Source: Bacteroidales bacterium
GTDB taxonomy: Bacteria; Bacteroidota; Bacteroidia; Bacteroidales; Bacteroidaceae
Reading direction: 5' to 3'
Length of the DNA stretch: 42,797 nt
NCBI GenBank assembly: GCA_004555425.1
Contig: SFID01000002.1
Span: 1-42,797, forward strand
A model generated the notes under the pieces. That model searched no databases and had not been told where the DNA came from. It saw nothing but the letters and a program-made list of their open reading frames with translations. Shown here one piece after another: positions 16,677 through 24,846 of the stretch. Numbering within the stretch: the first letter of the stretch is position 1; each line of letters starts with the position of its first letter. Position numbers and translations under genes: made by a program.

Positions 16677-16842
16677 GTAACGTGAAAGTACCGCACCTTG
16701 CTAGCAAGGTGTGAGTAAGGTGTTCGTTCTCATTGAATGGTATGTGTCAACCTTGGGACTATACCTATTATATATGGTATATACAATGAGAACAAACACC
16801 TTACTCACACCTTGCAAGCAAGGTGCGGTACTTTCACGTTAC
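16677..16842. repeat. Large inverted repeat, 59-bp arms (family A)
   Basis: The arms at 16677-16735 and 16784-16842 match at 57 of 59 positions when one is reverse-complemented. The 48-bp centre is AT-rich. Each arm itself contains the smaller palindrome ACCTTGC-GCAAGGT. It starts 7 bp after the transporter stop codon and could fold into a very stable RNA hairpin or a DNA cruciform. Family A copies also occur at 23-56 and 26751-26780. Confidence 0.9.
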
Positions 16843-16861
16843 TCCAAGACTATCGAGCTAG

Positions 16862-17015
16862 CAGCCGCAGGCTGCGATGAAACTAGGGAACTAAATTCCC
16901 GTTGAAACTCTTGAAACTAGCAGCCGCAGGCTGCGATGAAACTAAGCAGCCCCAGGCTGTGATGAAACTAATCAGCCGCAGGCTGCGATGAATCTAGCAG
17001 CCCCAGGCTTCATCA
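16862..17015. repeat. Array of CAGCCGCAGGCTGCGATGAA repeats
   Basis: Copies start at 16862, 16921, 16947, 16973 and 16998, and the last four are spaced 26, 26 and 25 bp apart. Each has a palindromic core (GCAGCC-GCAGGCTGC) followed by GATGAAACTA. The final copy runs into the 3' end of the deaminase gene. The spacers are far too short and too similar for a CRISPR array. Confidence 0.8.
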
Positions 17016-17492
17016 ATACTCCTTCTTGTCCAACTTGCCAGCCCAAGCCTCAAAAACCCGCTGGGCCTCCTCGCGCAGCAGCGTCTGCGTGGGCAGTTCG
17101 CGCTGGGAAGGGTCAAGGGGAAGTTCCTCATAAATATGCGCATCGTCAAAGCCCACATTGGCAGCATCAGCGCGAGTGCCTGCATAGTACAACCTATCCA
17201 GCCGTGCCCAATAAATTGCGCCCAAGCACATCGGACAGGGCTCGCAGGAGGAATATATCTCGCAGCCGCTCAGGTCGTAGGTGCCCATTCGCGCAGCTGC
17301 CTCGCGGATGGCCGACACTTCGGCATGGGCCGTAGGGTCATTGCATACGGTCACGCGGTTTTCGCCGCGCGCAATGATTTCGCCATTGCGCACAATCACA
17401 GCCCCAAAAGGCCCACCGCCCGACTGCACACTCTCGGCCGACAATTTTATAGCCTCGCGCATAAAGGATTCAGGGGAATGTTTCGCTTTCAT
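17013..17492 (-). CDS. guaD: Guanine deaminase-type nucleoside deaminase
   Basis: The 159-residue protein belongs to the cytidine deaminase-like zinc hydrolases. The zinc site is complete: H56-A-E58 with E58 as the proton shuttle, and PCPMC giving C86 and C89. The substrate-pocket stretch GGPFGAVIV (26-34), the segment GFDDAHIYEE and the C-terminal KKEY match the Bacillus subtilis guanine deaminase type rather than the tRNA adenosine deaminase TadA. It would convert guanine to xanthine in purine salvage in the cytoplasm. The 3' end overlaps the 26-bp repeat array. A likely promoter (TTG-20-TACTTTTG) lies at 17723-17753. Without biochemistry a different base or nucleoside substrate is possible. 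Confidence 0.85.
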   Translation of the reverse strand: MKAKHSPESFMREAIKLSAESVQSGGGPFGAVIVRNGEIIARGENRVTVCNDPTAHAEVSAIREAAARMGTYDLSGCEIYSSCEPCPMCLGAIYWARLDRLYYAGTRADAANVGFDDAHIYEELPLDPSQRELPTQTLLREEAQRVFEAWAGKLDKKEY

Positions 17493-17722
17493 AATTCAGG
17501 GGTTGAATCTAGATAACACAAATGATTGAAGGTGGAATGTGAAATACTGGTGATGTATCTTCACTATACGAAAAAATTCAAGTTTGCAACAAACCTACTA
17601 TTCTAAGGTGCTCTTGGCACAATAATGAGTGAACTTTCTCACAATAAATAACGAGGTCTCGTCCCTCTTGCGAGGTACCTCCTCTTAATAGGCTTTGAGG
17701 TAGTGTGCAAACTTGCCCAAAG

Positions 17723-17753
17723 CAAAAGTAGGGATTATGTTCGGCTTGAACAA
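17723..17753 (-). promoter_or_regulatory. Promoter upstream of the deaminase gene
   Basis: On the minus strand TTG (17751-17753) lies 20 bp before TACTTTTG (17723-17730), a good Bacteroidetes promoter. It predicts a leader of roughly 225 nt before the ATG at 17492. Confidence 0.5.
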
Positions 17754-17808
17754 GCGTTGCCTCGTTTTTTGCCGCTCCAACCTAAAAAATAGATTGTAAG
17801 TATTAAGG

Positions 17809-17873
17809 TGAGTTCTATAAATTAGTTTCAATGGAGGGTGGAGCTTCTATGCTGCTTGGATGTCCAATTATTC
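17809..17873. repeat. Copy of the GGTTCTATAAATT dispersed repeat
   Basis: This stretch (AGTTCTATAAATTAG, then TTCAATGGA, GGT, TTCTAT, TGCTTGGATGT) is clearly homologous to the reverse complement of the element at 35086-35170. The surrounding gap 17493-18247 holds no gene I can support, only this repeat, a GTGTAGGGTTT repeat and a hairpin. Confidence 0.6.
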
Positions 17874-17937
17874 TCAACCTTGTTCATATCCCTACCCAGA
17901 GCGATCCCGTAATATCAACCAATTTGGCGAAACAGAG

Positions 17938-18047
17938 TGTGTAGGGTTTGTGAAGGGTTGTGTGTAGGGTTTTGGAGATAAACTCTTCACGCGTATCCAT
18001 TTGATGCTTAACTGTTTGAGAGTAGGTGTGAAGGGTGTGTAGAGTTT
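17938..18047. repeat. Irregular GTGTAGGGTTT repeats
   Basis: Words of the type GTGTAGGGTTT and GAAGGGTTGTG recur about five times between 17938 and 18047. On the minus strand they give a Thr-Leu-His-Thr-rich reading frame. That could be the tail of a decayed gene, but no homology is recognisable. Confidence 0.4.
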
Positions 18048-18140
18048 TTTCGGGGATAAAAAACGTATAGAGGAAAGCTGGGACCACCCAGGAAACTCAT
18101 CAACCGCCCAATCAACCAATTCCTCCAGAAAATGAAGAAG

Positions 18141-18183
18141 GGCATCCATGTCGTTTCACTACTGACATGGATGCCGCTTTTTT
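18141..18183 (+). terminator. Strong hairpin with T-run
   Basis: A perfect 12-bp stem (GGCATCCATGTC and its complement) with an 11-nt loop is followed by a T-run. The T-run favours plus-strand termination, yet no plus-strand gene lies just upstream. It may also end the minus-strand operon that stops at 18248. Confidence 0.6.
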
Positions 18184-18247
18184 AGTTAGTGGATTGCTGT
18201 TTGATGATAAAACAGTTGAAGATAGGTATTATTCGTTGGGGAAGGTG

Positions 18248-18445
18248 CTACTCGCTCTCGCTGCGCTGAGGCCCAAGTGGTGATGGCCATACGTAGTCGC
18301 CACCTAGCCATTCGGTGGCGGGCAATTCGTGGACGAGGGGGTAGTGACGCTGGGGAATGCCATCGGATAGCTCTATCACTTGATTGTTCAGCAGCGTGCC
18401 ATCGGGCAGGTGCAGGCGGCTGACGGCGATGCGGCGCGTTTTCAT
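18248..18445 (-). CDS. Small conserved hypothetical protein
   Basis: This 65-residue protein has no signal peptide, membrane segment or cysteine. It has a regular mix of charged and hydrophobic residues (start MKTRRIAVSRLHLPDGTLL). I do not recognise a named family, but the position directly after a DUF4296 lipoprotein and lspA resembles a small gene seen in other Bacteroidales. The reading frame extends to a TTG at 18451; the ATG at 18445 is preferred. It starts 25 bp after the lipoprotein stop, so it should be co-transcribed. Function unknown. Confidence 0.6.
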   Translation of the reverse strand: MKTRRIAVSRLHLPDGTLLNNQVIELSDGIPQRHYPLVHELPATEWLGGDYVWPSPLGPQRSESE

Positions 18446-18470
18446 GGGCAATAAGTGGCGTGGGGAGGAA

Positions 18471-19379
18471 CTACTTGAAATGTGGGCGGCGCTGCTTCTC
18501 TTGCTGGAGGAGGCTGTCGCGGATGCGCTGACTGGCGGTGCGCTGGATAAGCTTGTGGCCGAGGCTGTCGCTTGTGGCTGTGGAATCGGTGGCTGTGGAG
18601 TCGGTCGGCAGGGCAGTGGGCTTGCTTCGCTGGGTGCGGAAACGGGCCAGGATGGGCGCGGTGATGATGAGCAGTTTGGGCGAGGAGGACCATGTGGCTT
18701 GCTGATAGACGAAGCCTGTGATGCGCTCCAAGGGCTTGTTATCTACGTGGAGCGTCACGCCCTGTCGCGCGCTGGAGTAAATCTGATTAGTCACGACGGC
18801 CACGGAGTCGCCCTTGTAGTGGAGGGCCAGGCAGATGATGGCTTCCTTCTGTCCCTCGCGGTAGAGCCAGCGCGGGGTGAACTCAAAGAGAAGGCGGTCG
18901 CCAGCCTGTACGGCTGTGTCCACGGGGATGCTGAACTCCATGCGGTTTTCTCCTGTGGCGGAGAGCACGTAGGTGTCGCGCTCGTGCCAGAGGTTGAGCG
19001 TATCGCCCGAGGCATTGAGCATCTTGGCGTAGGCGTTCTCGGTTTGTCCACCGCCAGGGCTGGCTTCGGCCAGTCGCTCGTTGATGCGGTTGTATATCTT
19101 GCCCAATACCTCGGCATGACCGCTATAATAGGCCACCGCCTCGTCGAATTGTTGGGCCGTCATTCCGTATTTCTCGAGTACAAGGCCCACGTAGTAACGC
19201 TCGTAGTAGGCCACGCTGTCGCTGCGAGCTCCTGCCAGCGCCTGTGCCAGTTGGTAGTCGTAGAGGATGTTCTCCATCTGACGCTCGGAGGGAATGCCTT
19301 CGGGCGTCTTGGCCTTGCAACCCGCCAGTGTCAGCAGGAGGAGCAATAGGGAGATTGCGGTGGTGAAGCGAATTTTCAT
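18471..19379 (-). CDS. DUF4296 domain lipoprotein
   Basis: The 302-residue protein starts with a lipoprotein signal peptide with lipobox LAGC, the lipidated residue being C21. A DUF4296 domain (about 30-115) follows, recognisable by MENILYDYQLAQALAG, then YERYYVGLVLEKYGMTAQQFDEA. The middle region looks like beta-strands, and the C-terminus (about 240-302) is rich in Thr, Ser and charged residues. The family is found in Bacteroidetes and has no known function. The gene lies 8 bp after lspA, whose product processes lipoproteins, and the pair is frequently adjacent in this group. It is expected to sit in the inner or outer membrane facing the periplasm. Confidence 0.87.
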   Translation of the reverse strand: MKIRFTTAISLLLLLLTLAGCKAKTPEGIPSERQMENILYDYQLAQALAGARSDSVAYYERYYVGLVLEKYGMTAQQFDEAVAYYSGHAEVLGKIYNRINERLAEASPGGGQTENAYAKMLNASGDTLNLWHERDTYVLSATGENRMEFSIPVDTAVQAGDRLLFEFTPRWLYREGQKEAIICLALHYKGDSVAVVTNQIYSSARQGVTLHVDNKPLERITGFVYQQATWSSSPKLLIITAPILARFRTQRSKPTALPTDSTATDSTATSDSLGHKLIQRTASQRIRDSLLQQEKQRRPHFK

Positions 19380-19387
19380 GGATTGGT

Positions 19388-20053
19388 TTATTTATTGTCG
19401 TCCGCAGGGATATTGGCTTTGGCGTTTGTGGGCGCGGTAGCTTCGTCCGTGCTGGCCTTCTTGTCCTTGCCCGTCAGGTATTTGTTGTAGAAGAGCAGGA
19501 TGGCCACTGCGCCGCACGAGATGGCGGCATCGGCAAAGTTGAATACGGCACCGAAGAAAACGTCGCCGCCCACCAAGGGCATCCAGTCGGGCCAGGTGAA
19601 GAAGGGGAAGTAGAACATATCCACCACCTTGCCGCTCATAAAACTGCTATAACCATTTCCCCAGCCAACGAACTCGGCTGGCAGGTTGTAGGGCAGGCTC
19701 TCGCTGAAGCAAAGGCCGTAGAAACAGTTGTCGATGATGTTGCCCAATGCACCAGCCACGACGAGGGAGACGCAGGCCACGAGGCCGATGGGGTATTTGC
19801 GGCGGCAGAGTACCGCGAGCAGATACACAAAGGCGACAACGGCCACAATGCGGAAGGCGCTGAGGATGCTGGTCCCGATGAAGGACATGCCGAATGCCAT
19901 GCCGCGATTCTCAACGAAAAGGATTTTGCACCACGAGGTGACGTCAATCTGTTCGTGGAGCGACATATTTGTCTTGACCACAATCTTGATAATTTGGTCG
20001 ATGATGATGACGGCCATAAAAATGGCGAGGGCGATGAGGGAACGTTTCTTCAC
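19388..20053 (-). CDS. lspA: Lipoprotein signal peptidase (signal peptidase II)
   Basis: LspA cleaves the signal peptide of prolipoproteins after lipidation, in the inner membrane. The 221-residue protein has four membrane segments. The catalytic aspartates are D145 (GKVVDMF) and D175 (FNFADAAIS), and the conserved GNIIDN is at 104-109. It is longer than the E. coli enzyme (164 residues) because of an insertion at about 112-138 and a polar C-terminal tail rich in Ala, Thr and Asp. The start is GTG at 20053; a stop-free upstream ATG is not available. The start codon lies only 14 nt after the T-run of the dksA terminator, so expression may depend on read-through. Confidence 0.95.
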   Translation of the reverse strand: MKKRSLIALAIFMAVIIIDQIIKIVVKTNMSLHEQIDVTSWCKILFVENRGMAFGMSFIGTSILSAFRIVAVVAFVYLLAVLCRRKYPIGLVACVSLVVAGALGNIIDNCFYGLCFSESLPYNLPAEFVGWGNGYSSFMSGKVVDMFYFPFFTWPDWMPLVGGDVFFGAVFNFADAAISCGAVAILLFYNKYLTGKDKKASTDEATAPTNAKANIPADDNK

Positions 20054-20067
20054 GATGATTCTGGGAT

Positions 20068-20133
20068 AAAAAAGATGGGCGATAAGGCCCGGCTCTTCCT
20101 ATTGCAAGGGAAGAGCATAGCCTTATCGCCCAT
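20068..20133 (-). terminator. Terminator/attenuator between dksA and lspA
   Basis: A long hairpin has a 14-bp outer stem (ATGGGCGATAAGGC) plus an inner GCTCTTCC/GGAAGAGC stem. It is followed on the minus strand by TTTTTT (20073-20068). It starts 10 bp after the dksA stop and ends 14 bp before the lspA GTG. Confidence 0.85.
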
Positions 20134-20143
20134 TTGGGAGTGA

Positions 20144-20521
20144 TTACTTCTGTGCCATCTTGGCCTCGATGGTCAGGGTGGCATGGGGCACTGCGCGCAG
20201 ACGCTCTTTGGGAATGAGTTTGCCCGTGACGCGGCAGATACCGTAAGTCTTGTTTTCGATGCGCATAAGAGCGGCTTGCAGTCCTTGGATGAACTTCTGC
20301 TGTCGGGCAGCCATGTTGGTCAGTTCCTCCTTGGTCTGGGTGGAAGAGCCTTCCTCCAGCACTTTGTAGGTGGGCATTGTGTCGTCAATGCCGTTGCCCG
20401 AGCGATGTGTCAGCTCGTCCATGATTTGGTCATACTCGCGCTTGGCAAGCGCCATCTTTTCGAGGATAATGGCCTTGAACTCTTCCAGCTCCTCGTCTGT
20501 GTAGTGTGTTTTCTCTGACAT
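20144..20521 (-). CDS. dksA: TraR/DksA family transcriptional regulator
   Basis: The 125-residue protein matches the DksA/TraR family, whose members bind RNA polymerase in the secondary channel and tune transcription, often together with ppGpp. An N-terminal helical coiled-coil (about 1-85) precedes the C-terminal domain with GICRVTGKLIPKERLRAVPH. Classical DksA has a four-cysteine zinc finger here; this protein keeps only the first cysteine, so no zinc site is expected. That seems normal for Bacteroidetes homologues. The frame is open from 20668, but the ATG at 20521 is where homology begins. It lies between ileS and lspA, with a terminator hairpin on each side. Confidence 0.88.
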   Translation of the reverse strand: MSEKTHYTDEELEEFKAIILEKMALAKREYDQIMDELTHRSGNGIDDTMPTYKVLEEGSSTQTKEELTNMAARQQKFIQGLQAALMRIENKTYGICRVTGKLIPKERLRAVPHATLTIEAKMAQK

Positions 20522-20554
20522 ATTAGGTTTGTTTTTTAGGTTCAATATGAAAAG

Positions 20555-20591
20555 AGCCTTTCTCCGCATCTTGGTGATACGGAGAAAGGCT
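20555..20591 (-). terminator. Terminator after ileS
   Basis: A perfect 12-bp stem (AGCCTTTCTCCG) with a 13-nt loop is followed by CTTTT on the minus strand. It lies 6 bp past the ileS stop and before dksA. Confidence 0.75.
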
Positions 20592-20597
20592 AAGGTT

Positions 20598-23500
20598 TTA
20601 TTGTTTCTGAATGGTGAACTGCACGTTATGACCGTCGAGTTCGAGGGCCTGGGGATTCTCTCCCGCAACTGTCGTGACGAAGGTAAAACTATCGGCGAGC
20701 ACCTGGCCGCAGATGTAGTCCTGGAAGTCGGCTACTGCTCCTTCGATAGCCTCCTCGTGGGTCATTTCAATGCGGATGCGGTCGGTTATCTCCAGTCCGC
20801 TCTCCTTGCGGAGGTTCTGGATGCGCTTCACGATTTCGCGAGCCCAACCTTCGCGGCGGAGTTCCTCAGTGATTTCGAGGTCGAGGGCCACGGTGAGCGC
20901 GCCATCGTTGGCAACGGTCCAACCAGGGATGTCTTGGCTGACGATTTCCACGTCGTTGCGTTCGATGACGGCGGGCGTGCCCTCCACATCGAGGGTGATG
21001 GTGCCGTTCGTTTCGAGCGCAGCAATCTGTTCCTGGCTCATCGCAGCCACAGCGGCGGCTACAGCCTTCATCATCTTGCCAAATTTCTTGCCCATCACGC
21101 GGAAATTGCACTTCACCGTCTTCTCCAGCATAGCACCATCCACGAAGTGCAACTCCTTCACGTTCACTTCGTCGAGGATAAGCTGCTTCATAGCTTCCAC
21201 ACCTTCACGCAGACGCGCATCGGTGGCGGGGATGGAGATTTTTGCAAGGGGCTGGCGAACGATGACGCGCTCCTTCTTGCGCAGGGAGAGTACCATAGAC
21301 GTAATGCGCTGGGCCGTGCCCATACGATATTCCAGCTCGCTGTCAATAAGGGCTTCGTCGGCCTTGGGGAAAGCGGCCAGATGTACGCTGCCGCCGTTGG
21401 GCACGAGGTCGGCATAGAGTTGGTCGGCATAGAAGGGAGCGATAGGAGCCATCAAGCGCGCCACTGTTGTCAGACAGGAATAGAGTGTCTGGTATGCGCT
21501 CAGCTTGTCGGCATCCATCTTGCCCGCCCAGAAACGTTTGCGGTTGAGGCGTACGTACCAGTTGCTGAGGTTGTCGAGGACGAAGGTGCTAATCATGCGT
21601 CCGGCACGGGTGGGCTCGTATTCTTCAAAGGCCGCGCTGACTTCGCGCGTCAGAGTGTTGAGTTCGCTGAGAATCCAGCGATCAATTTCGGGACGTTCGC
21701 TGATGGGCACCTGCGGTGTATCGGGATTGAAATCGTCCACGTTGGCATACATTGCAAAGAAGGAGTACGTCTGGTAAAGTTTGCCGAAGAACGTGCGGGC
21801 AACTTCCTTCACGCCCTCTTCGTCGAACTTCAGGTTGTCCCAGGGCGAGGAGTTTGTAATCATATACCAGCGCAGGGGGTCGCTGCCGTACTTCTTGATA
21901 GCACCGAAGGGGTCAACGGCGTTGCCCAGACGCTTGGACATCTTGTTGCCATTCTTGTCGAGCACAAGGCCATTGGAGATTACGGCCTTGAAAGCCACGC
22001 TGTCCATCACCATCGTGGCGATGGCATGGAGCGTGAAGAACCATCCGCGTGTCTGGTCCACACCCTCGGCAATGAAGTCGGCAGGATAGACCGTGCGGTT
22101 GTCCAGCAGTTCTTTGTTTTCAAACGGATAATGAATCTGGGCGTAGGGCATAGCTCCCGAGTCAAACCAAACATCAATGAGGTCCAGTTCGCGTGTGAGC
22201 ACAGCACCGCTCGGGCCCACCAATTTGATATTATCCACGTAGGGACGATGGAGGTCAATGCGGTCGTAGTTCTCCTGGCTCATTTCGCCCACCACGAACC
22301 CCTTCTCCTTGAGCGGGTTGTTGGGCATCACGCCAGCGGCCACAGCCTTTTCGATTTCGTTGTAGAGTTCCTCCACGCTGCCGATGCAGATTTCCTCGCG
22401 GGTGTCGCGGTTGCGCCAAATGGGCAAGGGCGTGCCCCAATAGCGAGAGCGCGAGAGGTTCCAATCGTTGAGGTTTTCGAGCCACTTGCCAAAGCGTCCT
22501 GTGCCCGTGCTTTCGGGTTTCCAGAGGATGGTCTTGTTGAGTTCCATCATGCGCTCCTTGGCCGCAGTTGAGCGGATAAACCAAGAGTCGAGCGGATAGT
22601 AGAGCACAGGTTTGTCCGTGCGCCAGCAGTGAGGATAGTTGTGCACGTGCTTTTCGATGCGGAAGGCCGTACCCTCTTCTTTCATCTCAATGCAGAGAAT
22701 AACGTTGAGGTCCATATCCTTGCTGGCGGCCTTTTCATCGTACTTGCCGCTCACATTGTATTTGGGGTCGTAGGCGTTCTTCACAAACTGTCCCTGGTGA
22801 CGGGCATAGGCATCCTTGACAACACACGTCTCGTAGAAATCGGGATTCATATCCTCGGGCAGGAAATATTTGCCCGTGAAGTCTACCATCGGACGCGTGT
22901 CGCCAGCTTTGTCAATGATGAAGAGGCTGGGAATGCCTGCATCCTTGGCCACCTTGGCGTCATCGGCACCGAAAGTAGGCGCAATGTGTACAATACCCGT
23001 ACCATCCTCCGTCGTTACGTAGTCACCGGGAATTACGCGGAAGGCTTCGGCAGACTTTTCTACCACATTGCCGTCCACCAATTCGCAAGGCTTCACCCAA
23101 GGCATCAACTGGGCATAGCGCAGACCCACGAGGTCCGCACCCTTGCCGCGCCAAAGGATTTCGAGTTGCTGACCTTCTTCGGCTGTGAAGTAAGCCGACA
23201 GACGACTCTCGGCCACGATATACAGCGCCTCCTCGGCGGTGTAGGGGTTCTGTCCCTTCACGCAAACGTAGTCAATCTTCGGACCCACGCAGAGGGCGGT
23301 GTTCGAGGGAAGCGTCCAGGGAGTGGTCGTCCAAGCCAGCACATACGTGGGCAGGTCGGCCACGGGAGCGGCAAACTGAGAGCCTGTCGTATCGACCACG
23401 CGGAACTGTGCCGTCACCGTCGTGTCCTTCACATCGCGATAGCAGCCAGGCTGGTTCAACTCGTGCGAACTCAGACCCGTACCTGCGGCAGGCGAATAGG

Positions 23501-24038
23501 GCTGAATGGTATAGCCCTTGTAGAGCAGGTTTTTCTGGTACAGTTGTTTGAGCAACCACCACAGTGTTTCGATATACTTGTTGTCGTAGGTGATATAGGG
23601 GTGCTCCATATCCACCCAGTAACCCATAAGGTGGCTCAGGTCGGTCCATTCTTGGGTGTACATCATCACGTTGCGGCGGCAGCGTGCATTGTATTCTTCA
23701 ATGCTAATGCTGCGGCCGATGTCTTCCTTTGTGATGCCCAGTTCCTTTTCAACGCCCAACTCAACGGGCAGTCCGTGGGTGTCCCATCCTGCCTTGCGAT
23801 TCACTTGGAATCCTTGCATCGTCTTGTAACGGCAGAATACGTCCTTGATGGTACGCGCCATCACGTGGTGAATGCCAGGGTGTCCGTTGGCCGAAGGAGG
23901 ACCTTCAAAGAATACGAACGAGGGACAGCCCTCGCGTTCTGTCATACTGCGGTGGAACAAGTCCTGCTCGTCCCACATCTTGAGCACCTCTTCATTGGTG
24001 GCGAAAAGGTTCAAACCGCTGTGCTCTGCAAACTTCAT
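20598..24038 (-). CDS. ileS: Isoleucyl-tRNA synthetase
   Basis: IleRS attaches isoleucine to its tRNA in the cytoplasm and edits mischarged valine. The protein is 1146 residues, in the range of the longer, eukaryote-like IleRS type found in Bacteroidetes. The class I HIGH-type motif is NGHPGIHH (51-58) and the KMSKS-type loop is GNKMSKRLGN at about 697-706. The CP1 editing domain lies between (about 190-410), with WTTTPWTLPSNTA. The anticodon-binding domain occupies about 720-880, followed by a long C-terminal extension. A near-ideal promoter (TTTG-19-TAACTTTG, 24250-24280) gives a leader of about 200 nt. I see no T-box-like element in that leader. Confidence 0.98.
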   Translation of the reverse strand: MKFAEHSGLNLFATNEEVLKMWDEQDLFHRSMTEREGCPSFVFFEGPPSANGHPGIHHVMARTIKDVFCRYKTMQGFQVNRKAGWDTHGLPVELGVEKELGITKEDIGRSISIEEYNARCRRNVMMYTQEWTDLSHLMGYWVDMEHPYITYDNKYIETLWWLLKQLYQKNLLYKGYTIQPYSPAAGTGLSSHELNQPGCYRDVKDTTVTAQFRVVDTTGSQFAAPVADLPTYVLAWTTTPWTLPSNTALCVGPKIDYVCVKGQNPYTAEEALYIVAESRLSAYFTAEEGQQLEILWRGKGADLVGLRYAQLMPWVKPCELVDGNVVEKSAEAFRVIPGDYVTTEDGTGIVHIAPTFGADDAKVAKDAGIPSLFIIDKAGDTRPMVDFTGKYFLPEDMNPDFYETCVVKDAYARHQGQFVKNAYDPKYNVSGKYDEKAASKDMDLNVILCIEMKEEGTAFRIEKHVHNYPHCWRTDKPVLYYPLDSWFIRSTAAKERMMELNKTILWKPESTGTGRFGKWLENLNDWNLSRSRYWGTPLPIWRNRDTREEICIGSVEELYNEIEKAVAAGVMPNNPLKEKGFVVGEMSQENYDRIDLHRPYVDNIKLVGPSGAVLTRELDLIDVWFDSGAMPYAQIHYPFENKELLDNRTVYPADFIAEGVDQTRGWFFTLHAIATMVMDSVAFKAVISNGLVLDKNGNKMSKRLGNAVDPFGAIKKYGSDPLRWYMITNSSPWDNLKFDEEGVKEVARTFFGKLYQTYSFFAMYANVDDFNPDTPQVPISERPEIDRWILSELNTLTREVSAAFEEYEPTRAGRMISTFVLDNLSNWYVRLNRKRFWAGKMDADKLSAYQTLYSCLTTVARLMAPIAPFYADQLYADLVPNGGSVHLAAFPKADEALIDSELEYRMGTAQRITSMVLSLRKKERVIVRQPLAKISIPATDARLREGVEAMKQLILDEVNVKELHFVDGAMLEKTVKCNFRVMGKKFGKMMKAVAAAVAAMSQEQIAALETNGTITLDVEGTPAVIERNDVEIVSQDIPGWTVANDGALTVALDLEITEELRREGWAREIVKRIQNLRKESGLEITDRIRIEMTHEEAIEGAVADFQDYICGQVLADSFTFVTTVAGENPQALELDGHNVQFTIQKQ

Positions 24039-24249
24039 AGGTTGACTTATCTGTTTTGCTGATTAGGTGAATGAAGCAAAGAAGGAGCCCGAGAAGTCCG
24101 TACTGATAATGCCCCATATCGCGCCATTGATACCATATATATACGTACGCGCGCGAAACGTTGCGGAAGGGATTGCACACTCACGAGGAAAGGCTGCCAA
24201 ATGGCCCTGTTCTTCCCTCTGCGCAAGGCTCTTCTTTGAATTTGATGGG

Positions 24250-24280
24250 CAAAGTTAGCAAAACACGACCGCTCAGCAAA
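24250..24280 (-). promoter_or_regulatory. ileS promoter
   Basis: On the minus strand TTTG (24277-24280) is followed after 19 bp by TAACTTTG (24250-24257), a near-perfect Bacteroidetes promoter. Transcription would start near 24244. Confidence 0.75.
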
Positions 24281-24602
24281 ATGAAAGCAGGAAAAACTTG
24301 AAAACAGACCACGACCATCGTCACGACCATCGTCTTGACCATGCGTTGCGGTGCTTTTGGCTTGTGCACACGTTGCCGAAGAATCCTTGGTTGCTCGCAG
24401 ACTATCCTCACACCCTTGATTCTTCACTTTTATATCGTTGTCAGCGAATATGGAAAGGATGGTGCGGATACGGAAATCGTCTTGCTGAAAAGGAAAGGAA
24501 AAATAGACGTCCGTTCCACATCAGTGGCCGATTTTATAAGGGAAAACATCTTAAAGCAGAAATCTTATTGGTAGCTAGTTTTCTTCTCAATATCAGATAA
24601 TA

Positions 24603-24645
24603 AACAAGGGCTGACACTTCGTGCGAGGTGTCAGCCCTTGTTTTA
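24603..24645. terminator. Bidirectional terminator hairpin
   Basis: AACAAGGGCTGACAC pairs perfectly with its complement around a 10-nt loop, with A/T runs on both sides. No convincing gene reads into it on the plus strand. The stretch 24281-24602 has an open frame but no recognisable protein. Confidence 0.75.
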
Positions 24646-24846
24646 CTGGTTCGTGGTTTTTCTGTTTGGTGAGGAGGTGTATGCTTTACAGCCGAGGTTT
24701 TTGCCAACCTGTCTAGCCCCTCTGAGGAGCAACGGCTTGCAATCGTTGGATGATGCCCAGCACTTTAATTCTTCGTCTATCTTTCGCTTATAATATTTCT
24801 TCATATTGTATGTGGTTGTTTTTCAGAGGAAAAGGTACGAAAATTA

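Noticed and set aside
16862..17015. CRISPR array
   Set aside because: Intervals between cores are 5-6 bp variable words, one gap is 59 bp, and there are no cas genes.
20529..22571. 680-codon open frame opposite ileS
   Set aside because: It is fully antisense to a certain tRNA synthetase gene and has no domain signal.
22629..24062. 477-codon open frame opposite the ileS N-terminal half
   Set aside because: Same reason: antisense to coding sequence with conserved motifs, low-complexity translation.
24039..24250. T-box leader of ileS
   Set aside because: No T-box sequence or matching antiterminator was found, and T-boxes are not expected in this phylum.
24298..24600. Two overlapping plus-strand frames before the terminator at 24603
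   Set aside because: A terminator downstream made them tempting, but there is no promoter, no homology I can recognise, and the residue composition looks random. I leave this as unexplained non-coding DNA.
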